Shown here piece after piece: positions 24,001-31,103 of a stretch of DNA of 64,000 nt. A model generated the notes under the pieces. The model was not told the origin of the DNA and searched no databases. It saw nothing but the letters and a program-made list of their open reading frames with translations. The stretch is taken from NCBI RefSeq assembly GCF_963855985.1, contig NC_087092.1, positions 15,996,001 through 16,060,000 of the forward strand, written 5' to 3'. Each line of letters opens with the position of its first letter. Position 1 is the stretch's first letter. Source of the DNA: Ostrinia nubilalis (Eukaryota; Arthropoda; Insecta; Lepidoptera; Crambidae). Position numbers and translations under genes: made by a program.

Positions 24001-25664
24001 GCTTTTTTTGGTTCAAAGTAGTCATGTCACTAGGACGCATAGTTTCCGAGGATTAAGCGAAAAACCGAAAAGTGGCACCTTTAAACCCCCCTCTCCCCGT
24101 CGGCTCAAGGGCTAAGGGCGGGGACTTTTGCTATGTTCACCTCCTAACTAGTCTAAATAAAGTCCTGAAGACAGAAATTGTGTTCTACAGTTTTCCATCT
24201 ATAATGCTTTATTGACTGGACTACCTTGACATTCGGTTCGGTAGATATTTGCGGACTTGCGTTATACTTAGCAGTTTGTCACATTGCAAAAGCCATTTGC
24301 GCAGAATCCCAAATCGTGTCGCTGAATAAAAAAAATCATTTTTCATTCATTTTCATTTCAAATCTTCAGGCAAATAATACATCAAATATTCTTTTCTCGC
24401 ATGATGTTTGTTGCACAACTCCTACCTAATACCCTAAGGAACACTCTTGGTGTTCAATTAATGTTACAAAAACGGTGCCCTAAAAAAAGTGACAGTTTTC
24501 ATCATCTCAATGAACATCAGCCACAATTTAGCAACATCCTCGGCATCTCTATCTTCTTTCAACGTCCTCTACTTCAGGATTACATCATGATTTCTCTACA
24601 ATAAAAGAAGAATATCAACAACCATACCTACCAGCATACCCGCCACAGAAGAGCTCGTTGTCGTTGTAGTTCACGGGGTTTGGGAAGCCGAACCGCCACA
24701 TGGAGTTGCGAGCCGGCGGGTCCATGAGCCGCCCGTGGCCCTCCGCCCCGCGGCGGGCGCTGCCTAACATCTGGAAAACAAGAGAATGCTGAAAACCACT
24801 CTACATGTCCTCTAGTACACAAACCACAAACGCCCGTATTCACAAACGATGCTTGCTTAAGTGAAGCAGCAAATCAAAGGCACAGCGTTGAATAGAGCTC
24901 TGTGATTGGTTCGTGTGTCACCCTGTGCGTCCACGCGCACTGTGAGACCTCATAGTTCGTTCGTTTGTTCGTTTTAGCCAAAGGACGTCCACTGCTGGAC
25001 AAAGGCCTCCCCCAAGGTTTTCCACAATGAACGGTCCTGCCCTGCCCGCATCCAGGCTCTTCCTGCGACTTTGACCAGATCGTCGGTCCACCTAGTAGGA
25101 GGCCTGCCTACGCTACGTGTTCCAGCCCGTGGTCGTCACTCCTAGCTCACGACCTCATAGTAATGTTTGTGAATAGGTACGGGCGATAGCCTTCTCAACA
25201 CGTTTGGCCAACCTGGGGAACTTAAGCAAAATCCTCAGGTTTTGGGTGTGTAAATGCTCTTAGATTTGGTTTATTATTAAACGACAAAGTATGTAATAAT
25301 GAGTGCAATAAAAGACGGGTTTTAGCCAGCGCAACTAATTTCAAAGACCTAAAAAAGTTTTAGTATGATTCTGATTCTTATCAAATTGTGTTAATATTAT
25401 TATAACCGAGTTAGACAATCAAGGTATTTAGGTAGTTAAGTAGTCATCGAATGCACTCGATATCCGATAGCTTCGGAATTGGGACGAACCAACGTTATTT
25501 GGCTATTAACACCATTACACCAAAACTCTATCATAATAATACAAAATTAAATGCAAATCGAGTCTAATAAAAATATTAAAGTGTAATAACTTACTCACTT
25601 GCAAAAGAAATATCCAGTATGTTAAGAAGGACGACCCGCCGGACCTGTATCGCCTCATTTCCAT
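10893..25664 (-). CDS. AA15-family lytic polysaccharide monooxygenase (chitin-active copper enzyme), secreted
   Basis: Gene-level entry. Eight constitutive exons (25664-25599, 24770-24632, 19946-19816, 15365-15256, 14935-14790, 14161-13957, 11905-11789, 11010-10893) join in phase to 343 residues; two in-frame mini-exons (13074-13030, 12930-12880) would raise this to 375. Residues 1-33 form a signal peptide with core FLTYWIFLLQML. The mature protein would begin at His34 (HGRLMDPPARNSMWRFGFPN), as needed for the copper histidine brace; His93 in PRPHEAGG is the likely second copper ligand. Cys-rich blocks CGICGD, MCPNNN, CTQCVLQWTYYTGN and MWGICPNGTEAVGCGRSETF, then RNCADV, are typical of insect AA15 enzymes. 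Family members oxidatively cleave chitin or cellulose outside the cell and serve in cuticle turnover or digestion. The C-terminus holds two repeats C-X15-C-X3-C-X6-C-X4-C-X-C. Identification rests on motifs; no search was run. Confidence 0.92.
11215..11398. mobile_element. MITE copy related to the 24831-25185 element
   Basis: Shares GCACAGCGTTGAATAGAGCT, CTGTGCGTCCACGCGC and the right end GTTTGTGAATACGGG with the element in intron 1 of the AA15 gene. It lies just downstream of exon 8's acceptor, in intron 7. The left end is eroded. Confidence 0.6.
11548..11715 (+). mobile_element. 5'-truncated RTE-type retrotransposon 3' end
   Basis: Encodes the last residues of an RTE-type reverse transcriptase (RRPPKRWTDDIVKVAGKRW, then TWKALGEAYVQQWTSYG, stop) followed by a (GAT)n tail. 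Both sides carry a 15-base duplication differing at one position: AAGCACGCATTCTTT at 11533-11547 and AAGCACGTATTCTTT at 11716-11730. It is a dead-on-arrival insertion in intron 7 of the AA15 gene. Confidence 0.8.
11789..11905 (-). CDS. AA15 gene exon 7 (first six-Cys repeat)
   Basis: 117 bases from a GAATGTTTCAG acceptor to a TGCCC|GTGAGT donor. It encodes (R)DQVCIPTEGFRMIPGMQNWC, then QTNCLRYPPNCPLALCQC. Spacing C-X15-C-X3-C-X6-C-X4-C-X-C, identical to exon 8. Confidence 0.93.
12880..12930 (-). CDS. AA15 gene candidate cassette mini-exon b (51 bases)
   Basis: Bounded by a GAATTTTTTCAG acceptor and an ATTAG|GTACCC donor, phase 2 at both ends, open throughout. It encodes (S)NDISDIDEDDSKPPVI(R), a strongly acidic linker. 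Skipping or including it keeps the frame into exon 7 (DQVCIPTEG). Confidence 0.55.
13030..13074 (-). CDS. AA15 gene candidate cassette mini-exon a (45 bases)
   Basis: Bounded by a CTTGATATTTCAG acceptor and a TATTAG|GTAATC donor. It enters and leaves in phase 2, has no stop, and encodes RETRKDSMMGRFQVI plus a shared split codon. Its length is a multiple of three, so it can be included or skipped without a frame change. Its end (QVIR/S) echoes the end of exon 6 (PLVIR) and of mini-exon b (PPVIR). Placement between the catalytic domain and the Cys-rich tail suggests a variable linker. Confidence 0.5.
13539..13681. mobile_element. MITE with ACCCGATTGAG ends
   Basis: Inverted ends of about 27 bases (ACCCGATTGAGCTAACTG at the left, complement of ACCCGATTGAGTTAACTG at the right) enclose a GC-rich 143-base body. 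It abuts the next MITE at 13683. In intron 6 of the AA15 gene. Confidence 0.7.
13683..13800. mobile_element. Harbinger-like MITE (GTTGCACCATCT ends, TTA duplication)
   Basis: Inverted ends with GTTGCACCATCT; TTA on both sides (13680-13682, 13801-13803), the target duplication typical of PIF/Harbinger elements. Two further copies lie at 20733-21101 and 21901-22014. Confidence 0.75.
13957..14161 (-). CDS. AA15 gene exon 6
   Basis: 205 bases from an AGCTTCTTCCAG acceptor to a TATCAG|GTGAGT donor. It encodes NMWGICPNGTEAVGCGRSET, then FRNCADVSVVTSTGG..., ending FRMPQNVYPLVI plus two bases of the next codon (phase 2). It carries the CP.G...GCG..E.FRNCAD motif; an aromatic residue in this region is the expected axial copper neighbour, but I cannot assign which one. 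Confidence 0.93.
14245..14407. mobile_element. MITE with CCATGAGTTTACG ends and TA duplication
   Basis: Inverted ends CCATGAGTTTACGATAAGTG... at the left and complement of CCATGAGTTTACGTTAGGTG... at the right, including GCTCGCTAGCGA in both. TA flanks each side (14243-14244, 14408-14409), as for Tc1/mariner-type elements. 163 bases, in intron 5 of the AA15 gene. Confidence 0.8.
14436..14500 (-). mobile_element. RTE-type retrotransposon 3' scrap
   Basis: GTTCGTTCGTTCGTTTCAGC and GTCCACTGATGATCAAACTGG match the inverted 3' end of the RTE-type family seen at 24956-25150, including its GAAC-type tail. Confidence 0.5.
14541..14742 (-). mobile_element. MITE with GTCT/GACA microsatellite
   Basis: Minus-strand copy of the CTAGCTTTCCGCCCGCGG... 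...CTTTCGCATTTATAATATTA family. The microsatellite is short here (GTCTGTCTGTCT). Corresponds to the lepidopteran MITEs with hitch-hiking GTCY repeats. Its right end is about 48 bases from exon 5 of the AA15 gene. Confidence 0.8.
14790..14935 (-). CDS. AA15 gene exon 5
   Basis: 146 bases from a CGTTTCCAG acceptor to an ACACTG|GTAAGT donor. It encodes (R)HPLHISGTREDRFLIPLDTA, then KKEIFRYRVRLPPYVTC and TQCVLQWTYYTG. Two conserved cysteines (TCTQC) and the QWTYYTGN block are family signatures. Confidence 0.93.
15256..15365 (-). CDS. AA15 gene exon 4
   Basis: 110 bases from a CACTTCCAG acceptor to a GATAG|GTAAGA donor. It encodes EIEIEVELTANHLGTFVIKM, then CPNNNPKQEASQECFD and the first two bases of Arg149. 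LTANH...G.F..K.CPNNN is a conserved strand-and-loop region of AA15 enzymes. Confidence 0.93.
15585..19418. repeat. AA15 intron 3 repeat region with CACCAAAATT and CCACGAAGGTGA words
   Basis: Apart from a foldback element no gene is seen in this intron. CACCAAAATT or its complement occurs nine times (15585, 15715, 15735, 16646, 17000, 18856, 18870, 19024, 19409), and CCACGAAGGTGA-type words six times (16152, 16297, 17635, 17654, 17673, 17688). Both look like internal repeats of DNA transposons. An inverted pair GGGCCTCGTATTTTTGTTGT lies at 17382 and 17497. Confidence 0.5.
16448..17224. mobile_element. Foldback element with arms of about 280 bases
   Basis: The arm at about 16463-16747 is repeated inverted at about 16913-17206 with high identity (for example GACATACCTCAGTTTTTTTG and TAGGTGACCTGGAGATACAG in both arms). 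The loop is about 165 bases. Possible ends TAGTA... at 16448 and ...TACTA at 17224 resemble those of three larger foldback elements in the window, but no target duplication is visible. Confidence 0.65.
19816..19946 (-). CDS. AA15 gene exon 3 (second copper histidine)
   Basis: 131 bases from a TTACTTCTCAG acceptor to a GGACAG|GTTTGT donor. It encodes (V)QWEQNKGQCGICGDAHHLSE, then PRPHEAGGMYGKGIVTRHYS and VGQ. His93 in PRPHEAGG is the likely second histidine of the copper brace, judged from family alignments I remember. Confidence 0.93.
20733..21101. mobile_element. Harbinger-like MITE interrupted by a GTCY-MITE
   Basis: Left part 20733-20796 and right part 21055-21101 together match the 13683-13800 MITE; TTA flanks both sides (20730-20732, 21102-21104). 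The inserted element is listed separately. Confidence 0.75.
20797..21054 (+). mobile_element. MITE with (GACA)n, nested in a Harbinger-like MITE
   Basis: Begins CTAGCTTTCCGCCCGCGGCT and ends GAGTTACTTTCGCATTTATA then ATATTAG; contains an uninterrupted GACA run of about 11 units. Near-identical to the copy at 37413-37664. Apparent coding potential is just the repeat consensus. Confidence 0.85.
21901..22014. mobile_element. Harbinger-like MITE, third copy
   Basis: GGGTTGCACCGTCATCTTTA at the left and complement-related GTTGGGTGCTACAACTCTG at the right, with the shared internal words GTCAAAAATCTGTCAA and ACCGGTTAT. More diverged than the other two copies. Confidence 0.65.
22838..24223. mobile_element. 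Foldback element 1 (TAGTCCAGT ends, CCT duplication)
   Basis: Arms of about 630 bases (22838 to about 23470, about 23610 to 24223) are inverted copies at roughly 90 percent identity with a short loop. Ends are exact 13-base inverted repeats, TAGTCCAGTCAAT. CCT flanks both sides (22835-22837 and 24224-24226). Each arm contains a GC-rich block, CGGGGAGAGGGGGGTTTAAA, next to a TTTTCGGTTTTTCGCTTAAT block. No transposase. It lies in intron 2 of the AA15 gene, about 400 bases from exon 2. Confidence 0.85.
24632..24770 (-). CDS. AA15 gene exon 2 (mature N-terminus, His1)
   Basis: 139 bases from a TTTTCCAG acceptor to a GCTG|GTAGGT donor. It encodes MLGSARRGAEG, then the mature start HGRLMDPPARNSMWRFGFPN and PVNYNDNELFCGGYA. 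The invariant His after the signal peptide is the first copper ligand of lytic polysaccharide monooxygenases. The exon is GC-rich compared with its surroundings. Confidence 0.93.
24831..25185. mobile_element. MITE with GCCCGTATTCACAAAC ends, interrupted by an RTE fragment
   Basis: Inverted ends CGCCCGTATTCACAAAC (left) and GTTTGTGAATAGGTACGGGCG (right, with a 3-base insertion). The inner part matches the 11215-11398 element. Interrupted at 24956-25150 by a retrotransposon fragment. In intron 1 of the AA15 gene. Confidence 0.8.
24956..25150 (-). mobile_element. RTE-type retrotransposon 3' end with 10-base duplication
   Basis: On the minus strand it reads the same terminal region as 11548-11715 (WTDDLVKVAGR... 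and a stretch ending TFVQQWTSFG-like) and ends in a GAAC-type tail. GACCTCATAG occurs at both edges (24946-24955, 25151-25160), an exact target duplication inside the host MITE. Confidence 0.85.
25599..25664 (-). CDS. AA15 gene coding exon 1 (signal peptide)
   Basis: 66 bases, 22 codons, MEMRRYRSGGSSFLTYWIFL followed by LQ, ending CAA|GTGAGT in phase 0, which matches exon 2. The ATG directly follows TTTTTATTGTTCCCAG, a strong 3' splice site, so this should be an internal exon with an untranslated exon upstream. The basic start and the hydrophobic run fit a secretory signal, although the Arg-Arg before the cleavage point is unusual. Confidence 0.6.
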
Positions 25665-25690
25665 CTGGGAACAATAAAAATGAGAAATGA
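25665..25690 (-). other. Strong 3' splice site immediately before the AA15 start codon
   Basis: On the minus strand the sequence TTTCTCATTTTTATTGTTCC then CAG abuts the ATG at 25664. It implies a 5' untranslated exon somewhere to the right; none could be located. Confidence 0.5.
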
Positions 25691-25730
25691 TAAGTCTGCC
25701 CATTAGGTTGGTACAGGTCAACGCTTATAA

Positions 25731-26000
25731 TACAGGGTGTAGGTGAAATATAATAGTCCTTCAAGTAAGTGACCAGTAAAATAAACTCTAAATAAAGTAA
25801 TGACAAAAAACACTGAAAATTGTGGACATTGAAGATTTTGTATGTGGATGAATTTCGTGAAAAATTATTTAGCATCCAGTTAGTTTCCGTTTTCAGTGTT
25901 GCTCTCAAAACAAAGGAACGTGATTTCATATTTTCAAGGATTACTCTATGTTCTGTCGACACAATCTGTGTTACGATATTATTTCATGCACACCCTATGT
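25731..26000. mobile_element. Possible MITE with ACAGGGTGT ends just upstream of AA15 exon 1
   Basis: TACAGGGTGTAGG at the left and ACACCCTATGT at the right about 265 bases apart suggest short inverted ends. The interior is AT-rich with no gene. It begins 67 bases upstream of the AA15 start codon. Confidence 0.4.
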
Positions 26001-26658
26001 CAGTGATGGTATCATAAAAAAATGTAACAAGGCGGTAAACATAAGAATCCCTGCCTCCCCACTAGGAATTTAATAACTTTGGTGGTCTCTCCTGTCTAAA
26101 ATGTAGTTATTTGAAACCAGACTAGGCTCAAATTAGCATCTCATCTCATGATAAAACCAAAAAACTTTTTTGAATAGGTACAATAATTTTGGACATTATT
26201 ATTTTTTAAATATAGTAAATAACCAATCGAACCGTGAGAATGCTACCATATAGTATAATAAAAACTAATTAGGTAATTAGGGCAATAAACGCCCATTTAA
26301 CACGTCATTAAAAATCAATTAAACTTTAAAACGCAGCGGGGATGGTTGACATGAATTCCGGTCGAAGTGAAACAATTAAACAATTTCCATTAAAGGGTTT
26401 TATGGGTATCGCATACAACGTGTTCACAATTGCGGGTAATTAATATAATTTAAAAGAGGTAACCTAAAAATCGAAATACCTTTAGAAACATTTAAAACTT
26501 TTTTTCAAGCATGTCGAATTTTAAAATGAAATTTTGTTGTTTTTGGTACGAGCACGTACTGTCATCTCTACATTACATGCTGCTTTTATAGAAAAGCCAA
26601 TTAAATAATAATTTGGATTTTGAATTTGTAAAATAAAATTAATTTTTTGTTCGGTTAA

Positions 26659-27614
26659 CACGTTGAGTGCGAAACCAGGTCTATAGACCTTGTGTACGTC
26701 TCGCTTACCGTGCGGCTAAGAAAATTATAGTCTTCCTTGTCGTGCGAAAGGCATAACTTCAATTGGGTCCGGTGTAGGAAAGTGATGAATATATATCTAT
26801 GATGTATTCTTAAAATAGAATCCAATGATGTACCTACCTTAATACCAGGTTTTTAGACCTGGTACCGCACGGAAGTAATAAAATGTCTTTACAATGCGAA
26901 ACCAGGTCGAAGCACCTTGTACCCTGCGCACCTGGTACCGCACCCCACGCTAGCTTCGTGCAGCCAGTGTTGCCTCGCATTCGTAAGAAACGCACATGTC
27001 GAAATGGCGTCAAGAGAAACAAACAAAATCAAAACTGCAAATTGATTATAATTTAATTTGCTACACGATTTATTGCTAATTTAATTAATGTTTTTCGTGA
27101 CAAACATTTGAAGTTGTAACTAAATATTATTAAATAATATGTTTTCTTTAAATATAGCTTATTTAAGTATTTATGCACGTATGTCTTATTTGTAAAATAT
27201 TTAGACTAAATTATTAAAACATCTTTGTTTGTTACTTTTTTAAATTTTTATTAAAACTTAATTTAAACTATCGATATTTGTATTTTACATCCCTAGAATA
27301 CCCACCAGACTTCCCTACTTCAGTGCGGCACAGGGTGCATAAGCCTTGTATTTTGAATATAGCTATAATTTTTATACTAAACAAGTTATTCACGAACGCC
27401 TTCAGGTGTATGTCAATAAATGCATTATTATTAATATTCAAAGAAAAAAAACACAATATCTATTAACATGAAGCCAAAATTGAAATTAATATATCTTAAA
27501 TATTACAAGGTCTTTAAGCCTTGTGCCGCCACAATGTAAGTTTTAATACCAGGTTTACTGACCTTGTACCGAAGGAATGGAAAGTATTAGAAAGTTATTG
27601 CCGCAGCAAAGGTG
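26659..27614. mobile_element. Possible piggyBac-like non-autonomous element with repeated hairpins
   Basis: TTAA lies at both edges (26655-26658, 27615-27618). Adjacent ends CACGTTGAGTGCG and the complement CACCTTTGCTGCG match at most positions. Inside, at least six copies of a short hairpin word occur (26674, 26844, 26901, 27327, 27503, 27548), of the form ACCAGGT-N-ACCTTGTACC; the first contains the perfect palindrome AGGTCTATAGACCT. No transposase is present. Confidence 0.45.
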
Positions 27615-27619
27615 TTAAC

Positions 27620-30600
27620 GGCTTCGTGCGGTCTGCACCTTTGAGCCAGTGTCAAGTTTTCATTTTCATTAGGGTCAAGAGTTTTTTTTATTACCATGTG
27701 TTTTGACATTTGTTGAAGACCATCACCATTTACACCCCGATTTAAACATCAATAAAATAATTCTGAATGGTGACGAAAAAGTATTTTTAAAGCAAACGGT
27801 ACAGAGTTCTTGATGATATCGCTTTTGAATGTCGTACGATGATCGCCTATCTTATTTCGGCAATAAACAGTGATTTTATCGGTTTCGCGGACATTAACAT
27901 CAAAAAAAGCTCTTCGCGCGAATTTATATCAATTCGACCGCGCGCGCGCATCGCTCACATCTTTTCAATTTGTATATTATTATTATCGATTGGTTTTGAT
28001 GTTTTGGTATTTAAATGTGAATGTTTTTAGTCGTATATTTGATGGCGTGTATAAAATGAATTCTTAAAGATATGTGTTTGAAAAAATAGAACATGAGGCT
28101 ACCAAAATATACTGTGACAGCCTTGTAAATATTCATAAATAAAGATGACACATTGATTGTCTTGAACTCATTAATAGTTACCATTCATTATGTGTTGTTA
28201 AATGGATATTGTGGTCCAAAACTCTATCCTTAAGGTCTTTCAAACTTTTTGCCAACAGTTTGCCAAAAGTGAACCACTAAATCATTTTAAATTGGATATT
28301 ACGCACGCATTTCACGCCGCTCGCGAACGCCTTTTGTGGCACATTTGCATTCAATGGGATACTGAACGACAATATAAAGTACATGAAAAATTAACACAGA
28401 TGAAATGTAAACTTAAATGTAGAGTAAATAAAGTCCTCATTCATTGACAGGCGATATCCATTAAAATATGGTGCTAGCAGGAGGTTTCCGAGAAACAAGA
28501 CTTTTTTTTTCAGCATCTAGACATTGTAGACTCTACAATGTAGAGTAAACTACCTAATAACGAGTTCAACCGAGGAATGTTATTTTATTTATTTATTTGC
28601 TTGTCACATGCTGTTAAACAGGTGTAAAATAAATAATAATAATTGAATACTGTACAAAAACTAGTTATTACTAATAACATATACTATATTTTATGCTAAC
28701 GACACGTCATTGGTTTGGCATTTCAAGATTTGGCTAGACATTAGGCTTAGAATAACCGCTGTTTCTCTCTTCTTTCAGATATTTGCAGCGCTTAGGTCAA
28801 GACCCGCGCAGCCTTGACAGAGCCTTATCTGCGCGCGCGCACCTTCACAAGATTATGTCATTAAATGTCAACTTTGACGGCTGGGTGGACGTCATGTTCA
28901 TGATGAAGCATGAATTGGCAGTTTTTAGGAACACACTATAATACGGAGGAATAATTTTTAACTGTTACTCGTAGCATAGAGAAGAAATGTGAGTTTTTGG
29001 GAAATTCGTTTCATTTTCATCTTCACTTCATCTCTAAACATTATCATAAATGATTTTAAAAACCGATGTGTCTTCTTTACCTAGTAGGATCAAGTTCACT
29101 TCCAAAATTGAAAGGTCATTCAAGATTGTCAGAAACACCTTTACAGGCTGATAGAGTCTCTAGCAGGCCTGTTAAAAGGAGTGTCAACATACATGCCTTC
29201 CGCATTGCATCCGACACATCCATAAATGGAGAGAATTCAGAAGGTTCATACATTCTGTTGGACGAAAACTTTTATCTACGACCGGATGACGCAGGCTGTT
29301 GCCGATAATAACTTTAAAACCACTAGAAAACATTTTGTCGGAAAAAAGTTACATTAATCGACTGTCATCTGTAAGTGTCAGTCCGACATTAGGCGTCTAT
29401 GACTTAGCAATCAAATTCTGCCTTTGGGCAAAATGTCCGATAGTCAGTCCCCAACCTGAGTGCTTCGACTCTCTTTATGTCTTGGCACTTCTGGGCCTTC
29501 TGAAATTTTCCATAATCTCAATAGTGAATTAAAACGTCCGAACAAAATTGATGCTGCCACACATCGTGCCTTTGTAACAGCGTGTTACATTCCCAAACAA
29601 TATAAATGCAAATGATTCGATTTGTCATGTGTTCTTTAATGAGGTGAATGCTCGTATTTCTGAACCCCCCGTTTCTTGAACAATTTAACGCGATCTCGTG
29701 TGATTAATTCCGGCAGGGCAGGGATATTTGAAACTACTTATTATTTTGGCCTTTTTCAATTAATAATACTGTCATGCGATGCATTTGTAGCGACACAATT
29801 ATATCCCCAGTTGATGATGAGATCTGTAACTACTTACTCTTAGTCGTAACTATATGTAAGAAATGTATGCATTAATTAACCAAAATGTAAATAATAAAAG
29901 GTATTGACAGATATAATAGGGAAATTACAGCTCAGAATTGCCTGTTTCTGATCGACAAGATTTCCTCGTGATTTATAAAATTGTTCAGGTAAAAATATTA
30001 AACGGATAGGCTGCATGGAATCGTTCATTGCAGCTCATTAATATTACCACGGGGAAAATACTGGCTCATTTTTTGTTCTCATTTTCTTGAGGTGTGACAT
30101 GGTGTAACCGACTCGACAAGCGTACATAAATGGTGACATTATGTTGAGAAATTCACGTAAAATTAAATAAGCGCTCAAAGTGCGACTTCTGCGGATCCTT
30201 CACATTCTCAATTTAACCGTATAATTGCTTTATTCATTTAAGTTATAATTGCTTTATAAGACAATCATGCGGCAATTTTGATGATTTTCCTGTCAAGGGA
30301 TCTCGGTTGCTCTTTTAAAACGTCATTTTTGGACGCCATAAGTACGGGTCCATCGACGCAAAAAGGAAAACAAACTCCAAAAAGGGTGCATAATAAGCCC
30401 AAAATATTTTAAAGTTCAAACTTTAGGTACAAAAGACCTTTATCGTTAAACCTTAGTCACTAATTTCATGGGTTGGGTTAAAATGCGGCAGGAAATTCCA
30501 ACCTTTTTGATTAGAGTATATACTTTTAACCTTTGCATTAGCATATTTTTATACATGAATAATATGTTATTGTATTGACATATTTGGATTTCTTGCTAAA

Positions 30601-31100
30601 ATGACTACAAGCCAACCACTTATTACACAGCAGTAATTGTGAAGAGATTTATTGGGCAAGCAAAAAGATTGAAACTTTTATAAATGTTTTAAATGATAAG
30701 CACGCTTCGGCCATCCATTACCGGATCGGCCCAACTGATAGGTGCGCAGACGCAGCTGATCAGCCATTGGTCGGTGCCAACAGAGCGCTGTTAGCACTTG
30801 ATTACATGTTATTTGGTCCTGCAGGCCCCTGAAGAGGAAACTGAAGCATAGTACGCAAGAATCAGCCAGGACATTTTAAGCAAGTTACTGGTCTCGAAAT
30901 ATTAATTCATAAAAGAACTCATAGTTAAATATCATTTATTTTTGCAAGTAGGCTTTTAAAAAGCACTTTTACACGTCCCAGTATTAACTCTACCACCCTA
31001 ACGTTGGTTAAATCCTTTCCACTTGAAAATAGGCTACGAGCCTACGACGATTGAATACGACAGTCGAGTTTTCATTTTGCGTCGTTTTATCGGAAAGTCG
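27620..31100. other. 3.5 kb AT-rich region without a supported gene
   Basis: Short open stretches (for example around 29066-29532) match nothing I recognise and have no convincing splice or start context. TTATTTATTTATTTG and TAAATAAATAATAATAATTG tails near 28580-28645 resemble 3' ends of unidentified repeats. Confidence 0.3.
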
Positions 31101-31103
31101 TTA

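Noticed and set aside
23031..24040. Two similar 62-codon frames in opposite directions (23031-23219, 23852-24040)
   Set aside because: They are the same sequence in the two arms of foldback element 1, so similarity reflects the inverted repeat and not conserved protein coding.
29066..29532. Two overlapping frames of 80 and 77 codons
   Set aside because: No homology that I can recall and no splice context. TGTCGGA-type words nearby hint at a small repeat.
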